In this document: piece after piece, positions 62,265 through 64,000 of the stretch | How the letters are laid out: each line of letters opens with the position of its first letter | How positions within the stretch are numbered: position 1 is the stretch's first letter | NCBI RefSeq assembly: GCF_014211915.1 | Contig: NZ_CP060039.1 | Coordinates: 620,001 to 684,000, forward strand | Length of the DNA: 64,000 nt | Direction: 5' to 3' | DNA from: Burkholderia cenocepacia | GTDB lineage: Bacteria; Pseudomonadota; Gammaproteobacteria; Burkholderiales; Burkholderiaceae | Notes under the pieces: model-generated | Told to the model about the DNA's origin: nothing | The model's input: the letters and a program-made list of their open reading frames with translations, nothing else | Database searches by the model: none | Position numbers and translations under genes: made by a program

Positions 62265-63407
62265 CTAGCGCGCCTGCAATGGCAGGCACGCGGCGAGCCA
62301 TGCGGGCGGCGTTGGGGAAAGCTGCTGCGCGACGCGGGCATAGCGCCCGTCGAGCCGCGCGGCCAGATGAAAGAGTTCGGTGGCGTTTTTCGGGTCCCAC
62401 TGCCCCGTGTAGCCCGGCAAGCCGGCTTCGCGGCGCTTCGCGTCGAACGGCACCGGCGAATTCACGAATTCCTCGTGCGTCTTCTCGCCGAGCGCGTACG
62501 GCACGAGCCAGTCGAGCGCGGCCGCGAGCGTCGCGCCGTTCGCGCCGCGCTCGCGCAGCCAGTTGCGGTTGAAGCGGCGCGCGGCGAGCGCGGCCGTCAC
62601 CAGCGGCTGCAGATCGTAGACCGCGTAATGCAGCGCATCGCGTTCCTCGAAATCCCAGGTCTTGCCGTCCGGGCCGATGTTGTCGGCGAGATGCTCGACG
62701 AAGAGCCGCTGTGCGGCGTTCATCATCTTGCGGTCGCCGAGCGTGAACGCGGACAGCGCGATCAGCTTGATCCGGTGGCTCTGCCAGTTGTTGCGCCAGG
62801 TGCCGGTGAGCGGGCGCTTCTGCGCGTCGACCTGCGCGACATAGCCGGCGCCGAGCTTCGCGATGAACGCGGCCGTCGCGTTGCGCGTTTTCACCGGCAG
62901 CGCGCTCGCGGTCATGTCGTACGCGACGATCAGGCTCTCGAAGCGCGTCTCGTCGATCGGGTTGAAGCTCGGCTGGTAGGTCGAGACCCACGCGGACAGG
63001 AAGCGGTCGACGAGCTGCAGGTAGCGCGGCGCGTTCGTCACGCGCCACGCGAGCGCCGCATCGCGCATCAGGTCCATGTCCTTGAGCGCGGCCGCACTCT
63101 GGTCATAGATGCCTTCGTGCGGCAGCGTGCCCTCGGTGTGCACGCGCGCCATCGCCTTCGGCTGCTCGCCGATGCGCGCGTCGACGCTGCGTATCAGCGC
63201 CTGCACGCCCGGCTCGGCCTGCGTCGTCTCGCTCGCCTGCAGCGCCGGCGCCGCGCAGAAATTCATCGCCGCGCGCGCACTGCCGGACACGCCGAGGCCG
63301 GCGGCGGCCAGCGACAGCGCTGCGACGAGCATCGGCACGTAGCGGCCCGCGCGGGTGCGCGGCCGCCGCGCTGTTGCACCATGGCCCGGAAACATCGGAC
63401 GCACCAT
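62265..63407 (-). CDS. Exported alginate lyase-like protein (polysaccharide lyase family 5 type)
   Basis: The 380-residue protein has an N-terminal signal region (RYVPMLVAALSLAAAGLGVSGSARA) and a helical body that resembles AlgL: PGVQALIRSVDARIGEQPKA..., KDMDLMRDAALAWRVT, FESLIVAYDMTASALP, GTWRNNWQSHRIKLIALSAFTLGD. The NN-x-x-SH segment recalls the NNHSYW active-site region of AlgL, though the aromatic residues differ. ATG 63407 has AAGGAG at a good distance; a frame open further upstream is unrelated. It sits between gcvP and sdaA, on the same strand, with a terminator before it. Substrate might be another uronate polymer. Confidence 0.8.
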   Translation of the reverse strand: MVRPMFPGHGATARRPRTRAGRYVPMLVAALSLAAAGLGVSGSARAAMNFCAAPALQASETTQAEPGVQALIRSVDARIGEQPKAMARVHTEGTLPHEGIYDQSAAALKDMDLMRDAALAWRVTNAPRYLQLVDRFLSAWVSTYQPSFNPIDETRFESLIVAYDMTASALPVKTRNATAAFIAKLGAGYVAQVDAQKRPLTGTWRNNWQSHRIKLIALSAFTLGDRKMMNAAQRLFVEHLADNIGPDGKTWDFEERDALHYAVYDLQPLVTAALAARRFNRNWLRERGANGATLAAALDWLVPYALGEKTHEEFVNSPVPFDAKRREAGLPGYTGQWDPKNATELFHLAARLDGRYARVAQQLSPTPPAWLAACLPLQAR

Positions 63408-63492
63408 GCGGAACTCCTTCATTGGCTGGATCGCGTGTGATGTTAGCCGGATTGGCGGGCGAGCGTGAAACGGTTGGCCGGGCGGCGAACGT

Positions 63493-63524
63493 AAAAACCG
63501 CACGCAACCGGTGGCTGCGTGCGG
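63493..63524 (-). terminator. Intrinsic terminator of gcvP
   Basis: On the minus strand CCGCACGCAGCC pairs with GGTTGCGTGCGG, with one mismatch, and is followed by TTTTT. It lies 38 bases after the gcvP stop and separates gcvP from the alginate lyase gene. Confidence 0.85.
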
Positions 63525-63561
63525 TGGGTTCACGGTCGGACGCTCCGGTGCGAGACGGGCG

Positions 63562-64000
63562 TTATGCGTAGTCCGACATCGGCACGCACGAGCAGAACAA
63601 GTTGCGGTCGCCGTACGCGTTGTCCGCGCGGCCGACCGGCGGCCAGTACTTGTTCGTGCCGAGCGACGCGACCGGGTACGCGGCCTGCTCGCGCGAGTAC
63701 GCGTGCGGCCATTCGTTCGCGGTGACGACGGCCGCTGTGTGCGGCGCATGACGCAGCGGGTTGTCCTCGCGATCGGCGCGGCCTTCCTCGACCGCGCGGA
63801 TTTCCTCGCGGATCGCGATCATCGCGGCGATGAAGCGGTCGAGTTCTTCCTGCGATTCCGATTCGGTCGGCTCGACCATCAGCGTGCCCGGCACCGGGAA
63901 GCTCATCGTCGGCGCGTGGAAGCCGTAGTCCATCAGGCGCTTCGCGACGTCGTCGACGCTGATGCCGCTCGTTTCCTTGATCGGACGCAGGTCGAGAATG
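63562..64000 (-). CDS. gcvP: Glycine dehydrogenase (decarboxylating) P protein, C-terminal part (partial)
   Basis: Only the last 145 or so residues are in the window; the gene continues past the right edge. It shows [73 protein letters not shown] and SREQAAYPV...[32 protein letters not shown], the highly conserved C-terminus of the P protein of the glycine cleavage system. The PLP-binding lysine and the start are outside the window. The gene ends at 63562 and is followed by a strong terminator. Confidence 0.96.

Overview
The window looks like an origin-proximal segment of the primary chromosome of a Burkholderia cepacia complex bacterium. The reasons are very high GC with strong third-position G/C bias, the gene order mnmG-rsmG-parA-parB-(anion permease)-atpIBEFHAGDC, then hemE-priA-putA, and two ParB-binding parS sites of the GTTTCACGTGAAAC type. 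Genus placement is inference from gene order and protein character; no search was run.

Layout. 1-213: 3' end of a branched-chain amino acid ABC ATPase (livF). 214-5157: parS palindrome, mnmG (with a second parS inside it), rsmG, parA, parB. 5168-6298: a membrane anion permease. 6755-14477: promoter, leader hairpin, the nine-gene F1Fo ATP synthase operon and its terminator. 14690-16417: an acyl-CoA synthetase. 16418-17115: a gene-poor stretch with a possible minus-strand small RNA. 17116-21881: a PheC-like periplasmic dehydratase, hemE and priA, with DnaA-box-like sites. 22052-26240: putA, preceded by several GTTGCA operators. 26325-27464: a LivK-type binding protein.

27693-30526 is the clearest accessory island. 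It is a compact minus-strand five-gene operon with AT-richer DNA toward its 3' end: a tandem double-PAAR protein, a PAAR protein with a beta-sandwich tail, an M35-type (aspzincin) metalloprotease, and two paralogous exported OmpA-like proteins. The simplest reading is a type VI secretion effector module with an unusual periplasmic immunity pair. It abuts an acyl-CoA synthetase whose C-terminus appears extended at the junction.

30593-38342 holds acyl-CoA synthetase/acyl-CoA dehydrogenase with a divergent TetR regulator, then an aminotransferase/binding protein/FAD oxidoreductase operon. 38388-43546 holds a PadR regulator with an inverted-repeat operator, a CadR-like MerR regulator, a P-type Cd/Zn/Pb ATPase with a variable-looking Asp-His repeat, a Gly-His/zinc-ribbon protein, and an AraC-GyrI regulator. 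43822-45285 is an MscS-related membrane protein.

45505-56318 reads as an ethanolamine catabolic neighbourhood: permease eat, ammonia-lyase eutBC, a LysR gene, an MFS exporter, two flavin split-barrel proteins, an acetaldehyde dehydrogenase behind a textbook sigma-54 promoter with three TGT-N11-ACA repeats, and an EutR-like AraC regulator. Ethanolamine would yield ammonia and acetaldehyde, and the dehydrogenase would turn acetaldehyde into acetate, with no microcompartment genes in view.

56553-59346 holds a glycosyltransferase-9-like gene overlapping a TPP-dependent enzyme that carries a one-base frameshift. 59624-60786 holds a ParE/RelE toxin-antitoxin pair and an orphan VapB-like antitoxin. 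60846-64000 holds sdaA, a PL5-like alginate lyase gene and the 3' part of gcvP with its terminator. I saw no rRNA, tRNA, CRISPR array, integrase or transposase gene.
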